A stretch of 31,442 nt of DNA from Bacteroidales bacterium (lineage in GTDB: Bacteria; Bacteroidota; Bacteroidia; Bacteroidales; UBA932), in assembly GCA_017615435.1 (NCBI GenBank), contig JAGAAF010000054.1, positions 1 to 31,442 of the forward strand, read 5' to 3'. The position numbers and the translations under genes are program-made. This document shows, one piece after another, positions 1 through 10,057 of the stretch. Below the pieces are notes generated by a model that had not been told where the DNA came from, did no database searches, and was given only the letters and a program-made list of their open reading frames with translations. Position 1 is the stretch's first letter. Each line of letters opens with the position of its first letter.

Positions 1-1692
1 ATGGCCTGCGTCAAGCATTTCGCGCTCTATGGCGGCGCGGAGGCAGGTCGCGACTACAACACCGTGGACATGTCGCATCAGCGTATGTTCAACGACTATA
101 TGACAGGCTACAAGGCCGCTGCTGACGCGGGAGCGGGCTCATTTATGGCCTCGTTCAACACCGTGGACGACGTGCCCGCATCGGTCAACAAATGGCTTCT
201 GACTGACGTTCTTCGCGACCAGTGGGGCTGGGACGGTTTCGTCGTCTCGGACTACACCGGCATCTCCGAGTGCATTATGCACGGGGTGGGGGACTATCAC
301 GAGGTCGGAGTCCGCTCACTGAACGCCGGTATGGATATGGATATGGTCGCGGAGGCGCTGTTCACCCAGACTATCCCGGGCATCGAGAAGGGCGAGGTGA
401 CGGTGAAGACGCTCGATCGCGCGTGCCGCAGGGTGCTGGAGGCGAAGTACAAGCTCGGCCTGTTCGACGACCCCTACAAGTTCTGCCGCGATGAAGAGGG
501 CGCCAGGGTGATCTACAGTGATGAGAATCGCGCTGTCGCCCGCCGCATCGCAGCTGATTCGTATGTGCTCCTGAAGAACGATGAATTCAAGGGCAAACCG
601 ATTCTGCCTCTGGCCCGCAAGGGCACGGTTGCGGTTATAGGTCCGCTCGCGAAGGCTGCATCGAATATGCCGGGAACGTGGTCCGTGGCGGCACTGCATA
701 GCCGTTCGACCACTCTGGTGGACGGTATCAAAGAGGTAGCAGGCCCGGATGTCCGCGTGCTCTACGCAAAGGGCTCGAACCTCTGCAAGGATCCGGTACT
801 TGAGGCGAATTCGACTATGTTCGGAAAGGATCTCGGCCGCGACAATCGTTCGGACGCCGGAATGCTCGCTGAAGCCATCGCAGTGGCCCTTCGCTCGGAT
901 GTGGTTATCGCCGCACTCGGCGAATCTGCAGAGATGTCGGGCGAGAGTTCTTCCCGCACTTCGCTGGATATCCCCGATGTGCAGAAGGATCTGCTCAAGG
1001 CTCTTTTGAAGACCGGCAAGCCAGTGGTTCTCGTGCTGTTCAACGGCCGCCCTATGACTATCCAGTGGGAGAGCGAGAATGTGCCGGCTATACTGGATTC
1101 CTGGTTCGGCGGCACGGAAGCAGCAGTTTCGATTGCTGATGTGCTGTTCGGCGACGTGAACCCGTCAGGAAAACTGACCGCTTCCTTCCCGAAAAATGTT
1201 GGACAGATTCCGATTTACTACGCACATAAGAACACCGGCAGGCCTCTCGATGAGGGCGGTTGGTTTATGAAGTTCCGTTCGAACTACCTTGATGTGGACA
1301 ACGAGCCGACTTATCCGTTTGGCTATGGCCTTTCATACACGACCTTCGAGTATGGTCCTGTTACGCTTTCTGCCGGTTCTATGAAGGCGGGGGAGACCCT
1401 GACCGCTTCCGTAAAGGTTACGAACACGGGCTCTGTCGCCGGAAAAGAAGTCGTGCAGATGTACATCCGCGACGTTGTCGCTTCCTGCTCTCGCCCTGTC
1501 CGTGAACTGAAGGGCTTCGAGAAGATACTTCTGGAACCCGGTGAAAGCAAGGAGGTTAAGTTTGAGATTGGCCTCGATGCCCTCTCGTTCTGGAATCAGG
1601 AAATGAAGTACGGCGCCGAGCCCGGCGAGTTCCAGGTCTTCATCGGCGGCGATTCCAGAACTCGGAATGTGGCTTCTTTTGAGTTGCTCTAG
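1..1692 (+). CDS. bglX: Periplasmic beta-glucosidase, GH3 family, 5'-truncated by the window edge
   Basis: Hydrolyses terminal beta-linked glucose or related sugars from oligosaccharides, most likely in the periplasm. The 563 visible residues align by eye with E. coli BglX from its KHF motif to its C-terminal FELL, so about 200 N-terminal residues, including the signal peptide, lie upstream; the ATG at position 1 is an internal Met. The catalytic nucleophile is D84 in VVSDY. The likely acid/base is E315 in SGESSSR. The GH3 C-terminal sandwich domain follows (about 180-400), then an Fn3-like domain (about 450-560) with the family's SRPVRELKGFEK stretch. It lies just before the M16 peptidase and the SusC/SusD operon, which suggests a glycan-use locus, but the peptidase has its own promoter. 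The family call is secure; substrate specificity cannot be read from the sequence. Confidence 0.95.
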   Translation: MACVKHFALYGGAEAGRDYNTVDMSHQRMFNDYMTGYKAAADAGAGSFMASFNTVDDVPASVNKWLLTDVLRDQWGWDGFVVSDYTGISECIMHGVGDYHEVGVRSLNAGMDMDMVAEALFTQTIPGIEKGEVTVKTLDRACRRVLEAKYKLGLFDDPYKFCRDEEGARVIYSDENRAVARRIAADSYVLLKNDEFKGKPILPLARKGTVAVIGPLAKAASNMPGTWSVAALHSRSTTLVDGIKEVAGPDVRVLYAKGSNLCKDPVLEANSTMFGKDLGRDNRSDAGMLAEAIAVALRSDVVIAALGESAEMSGESSSRTSLDIPDVQKDLLKALLKTGKPVVLVLFNGRPMTIQWESENVPAILDSWFGGTEAAVSIADVLFGDVNPSGKLTASFPKNVGQIPIYYAHKNTGRPLDEGGWFMKFRSNYLDVDNEPTYPFGYGLSYTTFEYGPVTLSAGSMKAGETLTASVKVTNTGSVAGKEVVQMYIRDVVASCSRPVRELKGFEKILLEPGESKEVKFEIGLDALSFWNQEMKYGAEPGEFQVFIGGDSRTRNVASFELL

Positions 1693-1711
1693 CATAATTT
1701 TTGTATATTTG
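1678..1711 (+). promoter_or_regulatory. Bacteroidota-type promoter for the M16 peptidase gene
   Basis: TTTG at 1678-1681 is followed after 22 nt by TATATTTG at 1704-1711, an exact match to the TAnnTTTG -7 consensus. It overlaps the last codons of the upstream GH3 gene. The predicted transcript would start about 25 nt before the M16 start codon. Confidence 0.6.
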
Positions 1712-1742
1712 ACCACTAAAAAAATTCTTAAGTAGGTTAATT

Positions 1743-4550
1743 ATGAGAAAAACAATGCTTGCAGCGTTGGCTATTCTTGCCGGCGCTATGTGCTTTGCCC
1801 AGCAGCAGATGCCCCCGCTTCCCATCGATTCGGCGGTCCGCATCGGAAAACTTGAAAACGGCCTTACATATTACATAAGGCACAACGAGGAGCCCAAGGG
1901 CCAGGCTAACTTCTACATCGCCCAGAAGGTGGGTTCCATCCTTGAGGAAGAAGACCAGAGAGGTCTTGCCCATTTCCTGGAGCATATGTGTTTCAACGGC
2001 ACGCAGAACTTCCCCGGAAACGGTGTCATCAAGTACTGCGAGTCCATCGGTGTCAAATTCGGCGCTGATCTCAATGCTTACACCTCGATCGACGAGACGG
2101 TCTACAACATCGACAACGTGCCGGTGGAGACCTTCCCGACAGCAGTGGATTCCTGCCTCCTGATCCTCCACGACTGGGCCGGCGCCCTTCTTCTTGAAGG
2201 TGACGACATCGACCACGAGCGCGGAGTCATCCACGAGGAGTGGCGCTCACGCCAGAACGCTTCGATGAGGATGTACGAGAAGATCCTCCCCGAGATCTAT
2301 CCCGGCAACAAGTACGGCCAGCGTCTGCCTATCGGCACGATGGAGGTCGTGGACAACTTCCCTTACGAGGCTATCCGCGCGTATTATCATAAATGGTATC
2401 GCCCGGACCAGCAGGGTATCGTGGTGGTCGGCGACATCGACGTGGATGAGGTCGAGGCGAAGATCGCCGCCATCTTCGGCAGCCTTCCTGCAGCCGGTCC
2501 CGATGCCGCAGAGCGTTACTATCTCCCCATCGAGAAGAACGTTGAGCCCATCATCAGCATCGCAAAGGACAAGGAGCAGCCGTATGCAATGACCTATATC
2601 TTCAAGAAGCACGATGCAGTTAAGCCCGAGGAGAAGGTCGACCTGAATTATGGCGTGTATCACTACGCCCTTAACGCTGCGAACTGGATGATCCGCGAAC
2701 GTATCGAGGAAATGCTCCAGAAGCCGGATCCGGATTTCGTTGATGCAGGAATCGACGACGAAGAGTACTTCGTTTCGAAGACCGAATACGCTTTTACCGG
2801 CTACGCAATCACCGATGAAAATCAACTCCTCCGTGGAATCACTTCCGTCTATCGTGAAATGCTCCGCGTCATCCGCAACGGTTTCACCGCTTCCGAGTAT
2901 GACCGTGCACGCCAGAATATCCTGACGAACCTCGAGACCGCTTACAACCAGCGCGAGAAGAAGACCAGCGGAAGCTATTGCCGCGAGTATGTCCGCCACT
3001 TTATCGACAACGAGCCTATTATGGGCATCGAGAACCAGTTCTCCCTTACTCAGCAGCTCGCTCCGATGATTCCCGTGGAGGCAATCAACCAGATTATCGC
3101 CTCTATCATCGAGCCCGACAACCTCGTTGTCGTGTGTATGCTCCCCGATAAGGAGGACGTTGTCTATCCCACCGAGGAGGAAATCAAGGCTGCCCTTGCA
3201 GCCGTCGAGGCCGAGGAAATCGCTCCTTATGAGGACAAAGTCTCCGACGAACCTCTGATTGCGAAGCTCCCCAAGGCCGGTAAGGTCAAGAAGGCAGAAG
3301 CAGCTCCGTTCGGCTACACCAAGCTCACCCTCAAGAACGGCGCAGTCGTTTACTTCCAGCAGACCGATTACAATGCCGACGAGGTCATCTTCAGAGCCAA
3401 CAGCTTCGGCGGAAGATCGCTCTACGGCAACGAAGACATCGTAACCCTCTCCGCTATCAACGAGCTTATCGACGTGGCCGGTCTGGGCAATTTCTCAAGC
3501 ACTGAGCTTACCAAGGCTCTCACCGGAAAGAAGGTCAGCCTCGGAGCCAGTCTGAGCGAATATAACGAGATGCTCAGGGGCCGTTCCACTCCGAAGGACT
3601 TCGAGACTCTCCTCCAGCTTAACTACCTCTACTTCACCGCCCTTCGCAGCGATGAGGAGGCCTTCCTCTCCTGGAAGACCAAGACCGGAGCTATGCTCGC
3701 AAACCAGGAGGCGCAGCCTATGAGCGCCCTGCAGGACAGCGTCAAGCTTGTCTATGCCGATCCCACCCGCGGTTACCGTCTCAAGTCTGCAGATCTGGAC
3801 AAGGTCGACTATGCACGCGCAATGAAGATTTCTGCCGAGCGCTTCTCGAACGCCGCCGATTTCATCTTCGTGATCACCGGCGCCATCAGCCTCGACCAGG
3901 CGAAGCCGCTCATCGAGCAGTACATCGGTTCTCTTCCTGCAAAGAAGAACAAGAAAGAAAGCTACAAGCTTTCGGGATACGAGTTCCGCGAGGGATCGCT
4001 TGACGTGAAGTTCGACCGCCAGATGGGAACCCCGATGGCCACCAGCCTCACGCTCGCATCAGGAAAGCAGGACTACAACCTCAAGAACGACCTTTCGTTC
4101 GAGATTGCCTGCCAGACCCTCTCGATGGTTCTTCTTGAGGAAATCCGCGAGAAAGAAGGTGCGACTTATTCCATCGGCGCTTACGGTGGCACCAACAGCT
4201 ACCCCTACGCCAGCGCCTATGTGCAGATTCTTTACCAGACCAATCCCGAGAAGGTGGAATACACCAATGGCAGGGTTAATGAACTCGTAGCCGAGTTCCT
4301 CGAGAACGGTCCTTCAGCAGAGAACCTCGCGAAGGCCAAGGAGTATCTCGCCAAGGAGTACAAGGCAAACCAGACCGAGAATACCTTCTGGTCTATGATA
4401 CTCCAGGACAAGATTATGAGCGGAGCCGATATGCAGACCGACTACCTCGCAGTGCTTGATTCCATCACTGCAGAAGACGCTGCCGCGACTCTCAAAGCCA
4501 TCTTCGATCAGAACAACAAGACCAATATCGTTATGGTTGGTGTTGAATAG
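1743..4550 (+). CDS. Secreted M16-family (pitrilysin/PqqL-like) zinc metalloprotease
   Basis: Predicted exported zinc endopeptidase for small peptides. A signal peptide covers residues 1-20 (cut after CFAQ). The inverted zinc motif HFLEH is at residues 77-81 (H77 and H81 ligands, E80 catalytic). The downstream glutamate ligand lies in the ERGVIHEEW stretch (E159 or E166). The 935-residue length fits the two-module M16 form: an active N-terminal half and a degenerate C-terminal half that begins near residue 520 and has no HxxEH, closing on the substrate like a clamshell. In Bacteroidota such proteins are often periplasmic or surface peptidases. It has its own promoter upstream and a strong terminator downstream, so it is probably monocistronic despite sitting between a GH3 gene and a SusC gene. 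The substrate is unknown. Confidence 0.93.
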   Translation: MRKTMLAALAILAGAMCFAQQQMPPLPIDSAVRIGKLENGLTYYIRHNEEPKGQANFYIAQKVGSILEEEDQRGLAHFLEHMCFNGTQNFPGNGVIKYCESIGVKFGADLNAYTSIDETVYNIDNVPVETFPTAVDSCLLILHDWAGALLLEGDDIDHERGVIHEEWRSRQNASMRMYEKILPEIYPGNKYGQRLPIGTMEVVDNFPYEAIRAYYHKWYRPDQQGIVVVGDIDVDEVEAKIAAIFGSLPAAGPDAAERYYLPIEKNVEPIISIAKDKEQPYAMTYIFKKHDAVKPEEKVDLNYGVYHYALNAANWMIRERIEEMLQKPDPDFVDAGIDDEEYFVSKTEYAFTGYAITDENQLLRGITSVYREMLRVIRNGFTASEYDRARQNILTNLETAYNQREKKTSGSYCREYVRHFIDNEPIMGIENQFSLTQQLAPMIPVEAINQIIASIIEPDNLVVVCMLPDKEDVVYPTEEEIKAALAAVEAEEIAPYEDKVSDEPLIAKLPKAGKVKKAEAAPFGYTKLTLKNGAVVYFQQTDYNADEVIFRANSFGGRSLYGNEDIVTLSAINELIDVAGLGNFSSTELTKALTGKKVSLGASLSEYNEMLRGRSTPKDFETLLQLNYLYFTALRSDEEAFLSWKTKTGAMLANQEAQPMSALQDSVKLVYADPTRGYRLKSADLDKVDYARAMKISAERFSNAADFIFVITGAISLDQAKPLIEQYIGSLPAKKNKKESYKLSGYEFREGSLDVKFDRQMGTPMATSLTLASGKQDYNLKNDLSFEIACQTLSMVLLEEIREKEGATYSIGAYGGTNSYPYASAYVQILYQTNPEKVEYTNGRVNELVAEFLENGPSAENLAKAKEYLAKEYKANQTENTFWSMILQDKIMSGADMQTDYLAVLDSITAEDAAATLKAIFDQNNKTNIVMVGVE

Positions 4551-4607
4551 CTCGTTTCAGAGTTCGCCCACGTGGCGCGCAACTCTCTGATTATCAGCTA
4601 ATTACTT

Positions 4608-4641
4608 AAAGTCGACTCCGTGTTTTTCGGAGTCGACTTTT
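4608..4641 (+). terminator. Intrinsic terminator after the M16 peptidase
   Basis: A perfect 13-bp stem (4608-4620 with 4628-4640) with a 7-nt T-rich loop ends in a short T run. The arms are A/T at the base, so it could work on both strands. It separates the peptidase from the SusC operon. Confidence 0.85.
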
Positions 4642-4722
4642 AGTATCTGGCTGTGTGACAGCGGGTTAGGCGCCACGGGCTGAATGTTGGTGGGGGAAGA
4701 TACAACGTTTCGGAATATTTCG

Positions 4723-4730
4723 TATCTTTG
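4723..4730 (+). promoter_or_regulatory. -7 box of the SusC/SusD operon promoter
   Basis: TATCTTTG matches TAnnTTTG exactly and lies 23 nt before the susC-like start codon. No clear TTTG is present at the expected -33 position, so the promoter may need an activator, as is common for Sus-type operons. Confidence 0.55.
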
Positions 4731-4753
4731 ATGAACTAAATTATAACCAATTA

Positions 4754-7700
4754 ATGCTCCATAACAGAAAACTATTACTTTCCTGCATAGCAGTCCTTCT
4801 GCTGTTTGCGGGAATGCCTTTTGCGTATGCCCAGCAGCTGCTGCCGGTGAAGGGCAAGGTCGTGGATCAGAGCGGCCTCCCGGTGCCAGGAGCGGCGGTT
4901 ATCGAGAAGGGGACGTCGAACGGAGTCAGCACCGACCCTGACGGCGCTTTCCTCATAGAGGTCAGAAAGGGCGCGACGCTCACCGTTTCTTGTATTGGCT
5001 ATGCCGACCAGGACGTCCCGGCCAGAAACGGCATCACGGTTACTCTCTCTGAGGATAACCTCTTCCTCGACGAGGTCGTGGTGCTGGCTTATGGTACGCA
5101 GAAAAAGCAGTTTGTGATCGGCTCGGTGACCCAGGTCACATCCAAGGACATCGTCAAGGCTCCTACCACGGACGTGACCAATATGCTCGCGGGTAAACTT
5201 GCGGGCGTCACGGCAATCCAGTCGTCCGGTACTCCCGGCGAGGACCAGGCCCACATCACCGTGCGCGGTCTGGCGACCTACGGCGGAAACAGCGGCCCCC
5301 TCTACATCATAGACGGGATGGAGAGCGGACAGATATCGAACCTTAACCCTAACGATATAGCCTCGATTTCCGTGCTTAAGGATGCCGCGACCGCCGCAAT
5401 CTATGGAGTGAAGGGCGGCAACGGCGTTATCCTCATCACGACCAAGTCCGGCTCGAGGGCGGATCACGCCACCATCAATTACGACGGCTCGTACACCCTG
5501 ACGCAGAACACCGCTATGCCCGAGATGCTCAATGCGCGTGAGTACATCTACTGGCACAACCTTGCCCGTATGCTGGACGGCAATCCGCCGCTCTGGACCG
5601 ACGAGAACATAAAGACTATGCAGGCCAACGGAGTCACTGGTGACGACGCCTGGCTGGATGCGGGCGGCACCGACTGGCGCTCGACTATCTACAACAACTT
5701 CGGAACTCTGCAGCAGCACAACATAAGCGCTTCGGGCGGTAACGACAAGTTCAGCTACTTCTCCAGTATGGGCTATATGGACCAGAAAGGTATCGTGAAG
5801 AATACCGGTCTTACGCGTTATAACGTCCGTGCCAATATCGACGCGAAACTGGCCCAGGGCCTGAGGTACAACATCAATATGACCGGCAGGTACACCTACC
5901 GCCATATGCCCGGATACAGTTTCAACAGTTCGCTGCAGTTTATCCAGGGCTATTTCAACCCTATTCAGCGCGCCAATTACTGTATACCTATTATCAAGAA
6001 TACCTACACTGATGCCGACGGCGTCACCTATCCGCTTGCCCTCCTCAATGGCCAGATGGTGCTCTCCCCGGACAGCGCTCTGACTGAATCGGGCTATGCC
6101 GATTCGAGGACTTACGAAAGCGCCATCAGATCAACTCTCGAATACAGTTTCGATAACATCGATTTCCTGAAGGGACTGAAAGCCTCCGTCTTCGGCGGAT
6201 TCAACTTTGCAATGTCCAATGCGAAGAGCTATGAACGCAGTTATGAGCTTTATTACTTCGACAGGACAAAGCTCCAGGCGTTCAAGACCGTCTCCCAGGG
6301 TATCCCTCAGTCCAATTTCTCTAAGAGTTATTCTCACGACTGGTCCTATACCCTCCGTCCTCAGATTACCTATGACCGTACTTTCGGCAAGCACGTAATC
6401 TCGGCGATAGCACTTTACGAGCAGACCGGCCGTTACAGCGAATCGATGTGGGGCAACAAAACCGGTTATGTGGCGGAGGAACCGATGGACCTTAACAACG
6501 GAACTACCGCCATCAATCCCGTCGAAGGCCGCCACTACAATACTGCGGACATAGGTTTCGCGGAGCGTCTGTCGTACATCTACGATGAAAAGTATCTGGT
6601 GGAATTTACCGCCCGTCAGGATGCTTCGTATATATTTGCGCCCGAGAACCGCTGGGGTATCTTCCCGTCCATTGCAGTGGGCTGGACCATCTCCAAGGAG
6701 AACTTCTTCAGCGAGAACGTCGGTTTCGTGGACTTTATGAAGCTTCGCGCTTCGATAGGCCAGCTGGGTTCGAACGACTGTTCGCCGTATCTGTGGCAGA
6801 ACCGCTACCGCTCGAACGCTCCCGGTTATTTCTACGGTTTCAACAACACTCCCGTGGCGGCGTTCTACACCGACGGATATGTCTACAGCGACCTGACGTG
6901 GTCCCATATGACCTGCTATAACGCCGGTTTCGAGGCCACTCTGCTCAAGAACAAGCTGTCGGTGGAGTTCGACTGGTTCTACAAGTATACTGACCGCATC
7001 CTCGAAGATGCCGGAGGCAATGTCTATGCTCCTTCGCTCGGCAAGAACCATCCTTCCTACATCAACACCGGAACTATGGACGACAGGGGACTCGAGCTCG
7101 TGGTGACGCACAACAACTGGCTCTCCAACGGCTTCTCGTACTCCCTGCGCGGAATGTTCTCGTGGTCGCGCAACAAGGTCCTTTCGCGTCTGGTAGCGGA
7201 CTCGCAGCCGTACTACGGCAACATAGTCATAGGCCAGCCGCTCGGACAGCTCTACGGCTATCACTACATCGGCCTCTTCGAGACCGAAGAGCAGATTGCG
7301 GCCGCACCCGCTCCGCCGTCGGGCTACTATATGATAGGCGACTGTATGTATGAGGACATCAACGGCGACGGTCAGTTCGACCGTATCCAGGACTACGTCC
7401 AGGTAGGCCGTTCCACTCTGCCGGAGATCAACTATTCGCTGAACGTGGAACTTGCCTGGAAGGGCTTCAGCCTGACGGCGCTGTTCTACGGTGTCGGCCT
7501 CTGCGATTATCCGCTCAACGGCTACTATGCTTCCACCGGCCACGTGGACGGAACTATCTACACCCGACCGTTCTACGAGAGCGGAAACACATTCAAGTAT
7601 CTCGTGGAAAGGATGTATAGGCCGGTAGAGGAGTATCCCGGACAGTATGGCGAAGGCTATACACCGAACACCAACACCAAGTATCCTCGTCTGCACGGTA

Positions 7701-7966
7701 CTTACAACTCCAACAACGACTATCTGTCGGAGATTCTTGTGGTGAGCGGAGCTTATTTCCGCCTCAAGAACCTCCAGCTCTCATATTCTCTTCCCGCGAA
7801 CATAGTGAGGTATGCCGGCCTGAGCAAGGCTTCGGTCTATGTGGCCGGTACGAACCTGTTCACGATCACGGAGTTCCCTTATATGGACCCCGAGAATCCG
7901 GGAATCAACAATGGCTATTATCCTCAGCAGAAGACTTACAGTCTTGGCGTAAACCTCACATTCTAA
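4754..7966 (+). CDS. SusC/RagA-family TonB-dependent outer-membrane transporter
   Basis: Outer-membrane beta-barrel that imports oligosaccharides or peptides captured by its SusD partner, energised by TonB. A signal peptide spans residues 1-27 (ending AYAQ). A carboxypeptidase-D-like Ig-fold domain follows (about 33-100), then the TonB-box region around DEVVVLAYGTQKK, a plug domain (about 110-225, with the LYIIDGME and GVKGGNGVILITTKSG motifs) and a 22-strand barrel ending in the aromatic signature VNLTF. The 1070-residue length is normal for the family. The stop is 4 nt before the SusD start, so the two are co-transcribed. No sigma/anti-sigma pair or hybrid two-component sensor lies within the window, so the substrate and regulator are not evident. 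Confidence 0.97.
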   Translation: MLHNRKLLLSCIAVLLLFAGMPFAYAQQLLPVKGKVVDQSGLPVPGAAVIEKGTSNGVSTDPDGAFLIEVRKGATLTVSCIGYADQDVPARNGITVTLSEDNLFLDEVVVLAYGTQKKQFVIGSVTQVTSKDIVKAPTTDVTNMLAGKLAGVTAIQSSGTPGEDQAHITVRGLATYGGNSGPLYIIDGMESGQISNLNPNDIASISVLKDAATAAIYGVKGGNGVILITTKSGSRADHATINYDGSYTLTQNTAMPEMLNAREYIYWHNLARMLDGNPPLWTDENIKTMQANGVTGDDAWLDAGGTDWRSTIYNNFGTLQQHNISASGGNDKFSYFSSMGYMDQKGIVKNTGLTRYNVRANIDAKLAQGLRYNINMTGRYTYRHMPGYSFNSSLQFIQGYFNPIQRANYCIPIIKNTYTDADGVTYPLALLNGQMVLSPDSALTESGYADSRTYESAIRSTLEYSFDNIDFLKGLKASVFGGFNFAMSNAKSYERSYELYYFDRTKLQAFKTVSQGIPQSNFSKSYSHDWSYTLRPQITYDRTFGKHVISAIALYEQTGRYSESMWGNKTGYVAEEPMDLNNGTTAINPVEGRHYNTADIGFAERLSYIYDEKYLVEFTARQDASYIFAPENRWGIFPSIAVGWTISKENFFSENVGFVDFMKLRASIGQLGSNDCSPYLWQNRYRSNAPGYFYGFNNTPVAAFYTDGYVYSDLTWSHMTCYNAGFEATLLKNKLSVEFDWFYKYTDRILEDAGGNVYAPSLGKNHPSYINTGTMDDRGLELVVTHNNWLSNGFSYSLRGMFSWSRNKVLSRLVADSQPYYGNIVIGQPLGQLYGYHYIGLFETEEQIAAAPAPPSGYYMIGDCMYEDINGDGQFDRIQDYVQVGRSTLPEINYSLNVELAWKGFSLTALFYGVGLCDYPLNGYYASTGHVDGTIYTRPFYESGNTFKYLVERMYRPVEEYPGQYGEGYTPNTNTKYPRLHGTYNSNNDYLSEILVVSGAYFRLKNLQLSYSLPANIVRYAGLSKASVYVAGTNLFTITEFPYMDPENPGINNGYYPQQKTYSLGVNLTF

Positions 7967-7970
7967 AAAG

Positions 7971-9623
7971 ATGAAAACGGTAAAATCATTATTGCTCATA
8001 CTTGCCGCAGCGGCGGCAGTGTCCTGCGAATCCGTGCTGGATGTGAAATCGCCCGACTATTATTCTGAATCGGTCATTTGGTCCGGAAACCAGGAAACTT
8101 TCGACTCGTACACCATCGGCAACTACGGCGGCGTGCGCGACCGTGCCGAGTTCTTCGGCCTGAACAGCAAGTTTACGGACGCTCTGACGGACATCATCAA
8201 GAGCGGCGACTGGAATTCCGTGCAGCGCTACAACCGCTGTATGATCTGGACTTCCGAGTTCACGACCGACAAGACCAGCATACTCGACTGCTGGGACGAG
8301 GTCTACATCAGAGTAAAGCGTTACAACGAATGGTTCGCCAACCTCGAGAAGTACCGTTCCAATTTCAAGGACCAGAACTGGCTGGCTATACGTGAGGCCG
8401 AGACCCATTTCCTTCGCGCATATTCTTACTACTATCTTGCCCGCGTCTGGGGCGGGGTAGTCATACGCAAAGATCTGGACGGTCCCGACCAGAACGACAA
8501 GCCCATTTCAAGTGAAGCCGACACTTGGCAGTTCATTATCGACGAACTGCAACTTGCGGCTCCTGTGCTCCCCGTGGCCTGGCCTGACAGATGGCGCGGC
8601 CGCGCGACGAGGGCGGCTGCATACGGCCTGCTCAGCCGTGTGGCGCTGTACGCGAAGCAGTGGGATGTGGCGATAGAAGCCGCCGAGCAGTGCGCGGCCG
8701 CGGGTGGTGCGCTCGATCCGGACTTCTCCAACATTTTCTCTAACGAGAGGAGCGTGGAGAATCTCTTCGTGGTCGAGTTCTTCACTTCCAACATAGCTTC
8801 CAACCTCACCGTGATGACGGATGAAATGTTCCGTCCGAAGGGCGACGAAGCCTATCACAATGCCGGCGGAAGGACCATCCTTTCGTGGCTGGTGCCTACC
8901 TCCGAGCTGGCAGACGAATTCGAGATGGCCGACGGCACACCGTTCTCGTGGGAGGCCCACGGAGCCGACCCGTACAACGGCCGCGATCCGCGCTTCTATT
9001 CGACTATACTCTACAATGGCGCGCCTTGGGAAGGCCGTACGATAGAGACCTATGTCGGCGGGGCTGACGGCTACAAGAAGTTCGACAAGAGTGAGATAGC
9101 CACCACGGTTACGGGCTACTACCTTCGCAAGTTCCTCGTGGAGGGCGACCATAGCTGGGATACCTACGGCACCGGCCGCTTCGAGGTGCTGATCCGCTAT
9201 GGCGAGGTCCTGCTCAATGAAGCGGAGGCGCTTGCGCAGGAGGACTGGGCGTCCAATAAGACGGCTGCTCTGGCAGCCCTGAACGAGCTTCGCTCCGTCA
9301 GGGGTATGCCGGCGAAGAACGCAGCTACCCTGGACGACTTTATGGCCCTTATCGAGCACGAAAGGATGGTTGAGCTCGCAGGCGAAGGTTTCCGCTTCTG
9401 GGACCTCAGGCGCTGGAGACGCGCTGTGGACGTGCTCGACAACATCAACGTCAACGGAATGAAGATAACGAAGAATAACGACGGCACTTTCACCTATGAG
9501 AAGGAAGACGCCGATGCGGGGGAGAAGAGGCACTTCTTCGAGAAGTACTACGCTTTCTCAATCCCTCAGTCGGAAAGAAGCCGTAACGGAGCCGTCAAGA
9601 ACTATAACAATCCCGGATGGTAG
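7971..9623 (+). CDS. SusD/RagB-family surface nutrient-binding lipoprotein
   Basis: Surface lipoprotein that caps the SusC barrel and binds the incoming ligand. The signal peptide ends in a lipobox at residues 16-19 (AVSC, lipidated C19). The helical TPR-rich SusD fold is recognisable from the REAETHFLRAYSYYYLARVWGG region (about 140-165), from ATRAAAYGLLSRVALYAKQW (about 205-225), and from the C-terminal half with EVLLNEAEALAQ, LNELRSVRGMP and the ERMVELAGEGFRFWDLRRW block. It ends in NNPGW, as SusD proteins usually do. At 550 residues it is of standard size. It is 4 nt downstream of susC and 1 nt upstream of the next small lipoprotein gene. Confidence 0.96.
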   Translation: MKTVKSLLLILAAAAAVSCESVLDVKSPDYYSESVIWSGNQETFDSYTIGNYGGVRDRAEFFGLNSKFTDALTDIIKSGDWNSVQRYNRCMIWTSEFTTDKTSILDCWDEVYIRVKRYNEWFANLEKYRSNFKDQNWLAIREAETHFLRAYSYYYLARVWGGVVIRKDLDGPDQNDKPISSEADTWQFIIDELQLAAPVLPVAWPDRWRGRATRAAAYGLLSRVALYAKQWDVAIEAAEQCAAAGGALDPDFSNIFSNERSVENLFVVEFFTSNIASNLTVMTDEMFRPKGDEAYHNAGGRTILSWLVPTSELADEFEMADGTPFSWEAHGADPYNGRDPRFYSTILYNGAPWEGRTIETYVGGADGYKKFDKSEIATTVTGYYLRKFLVEGDHSWDTYGTGRFEVLIRYGEVLLNEAEALAQEDWASNKTAALAALNELRSVRGMPAKNAATLDDFMALIEHERMVELAGEGFRFWDLRRWRRAVDVLDNINVNGMKITKNNDGTFTYEKEDADAGEKRHFFEKYYAFSIPQSERSRNGAVKNYNNPGW

Positions 9624-9624
9624 T

Positions 9625-10035
9625 ATGAAAAAGACTTTATTCGCTATATCGATGATTGCGGCCTTTATGATTCAAGGCTGCAAGAAGCCCGTGTACACTT
9701 ATGTGCACGACAATGTGACCATCACCTCCATCACGGTGACCAATTTGGGCGCACCGGACGTCCCTGATTTCCCCGGAAAGCCGCTTTATGCGTCTGTGAC
9801 CGGTCAGATCAACCACGAAACGGGGGAGATACTTTTTCCTATCCTCAGAAAGGACGCCGACAAGTTCGACCTTACGCGGATGAAAGCCTACGCGTCAATT
9901 CCTCTAGACGCGAAGTTCGACCCGCCTCTGACGGGTATCCACGACTTCTCGGAGGATTTCCCCGTCAGGGTGTATTCCCTTCAGACTGGGGACTACAAAG
10001 ACTATGTCCTGAAGGTCTATTTCTCACGTTATTAA
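9625..10035 (+). CDS. Small lipoprotein of the SusC/SusD operon
   Basis: A 136-residue protein with a lipobox (IQGC, C19) followed by KKP, then a short beta-rich domain. The upstream-extended reading frame overlaps SusD in another frame. I choose the ATG at 9625, one nucleotide after the SusD stop, because it gives a complete lipoprotein signal. The phrases VTITSITVTNLGAP and the closing YKDYVLKVYFSRY suggest an Ig-like beta-sandwich of the kind found in accessory SusE/F-position proteins. I recognise no named domain with confidence. Operon position suggests a role in ligand binding or in the outer-membrane complex. This is inference from context. Confidence 0.8.
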   Translation: MKKTLFAISMIAAFMIQGCKKPVYTYVHDNVTITSITVTNLGAPDVPDFPGKPLYASVTGQINHETGEILFPILRKDADKFDLTRMKAYASIPLDAKFDPPLTGIHDFSEDFPVRVYSLQTGDYKDYVLKVYFSRY

Positions 10036-10057
10036 CTATTAACCAATTATAATTATT

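Noticed and set aside
4559..4586. Imperfect hairpin AGAGTTCGCC / GGCG..AACTCT after the M16 gene
   Set aside because: The stem is interrupted by a three-base bulge and has no T run; the real terminator is the perfect stem at 4608-4640.
6131..7696. A 521-codon open frame on the minus strand opposite the SusC gene
   Set aside because: It lies wholly inside a certain SusC gene, its translation has no recognisable domain, and long antisense frames are common in GC-rich coding sequence.
8508..9533. A 341-codon minus-strand frame opposite the SusD gene
   Set aside because: It is a shadow of a clear SusD gene without start signals or domains.
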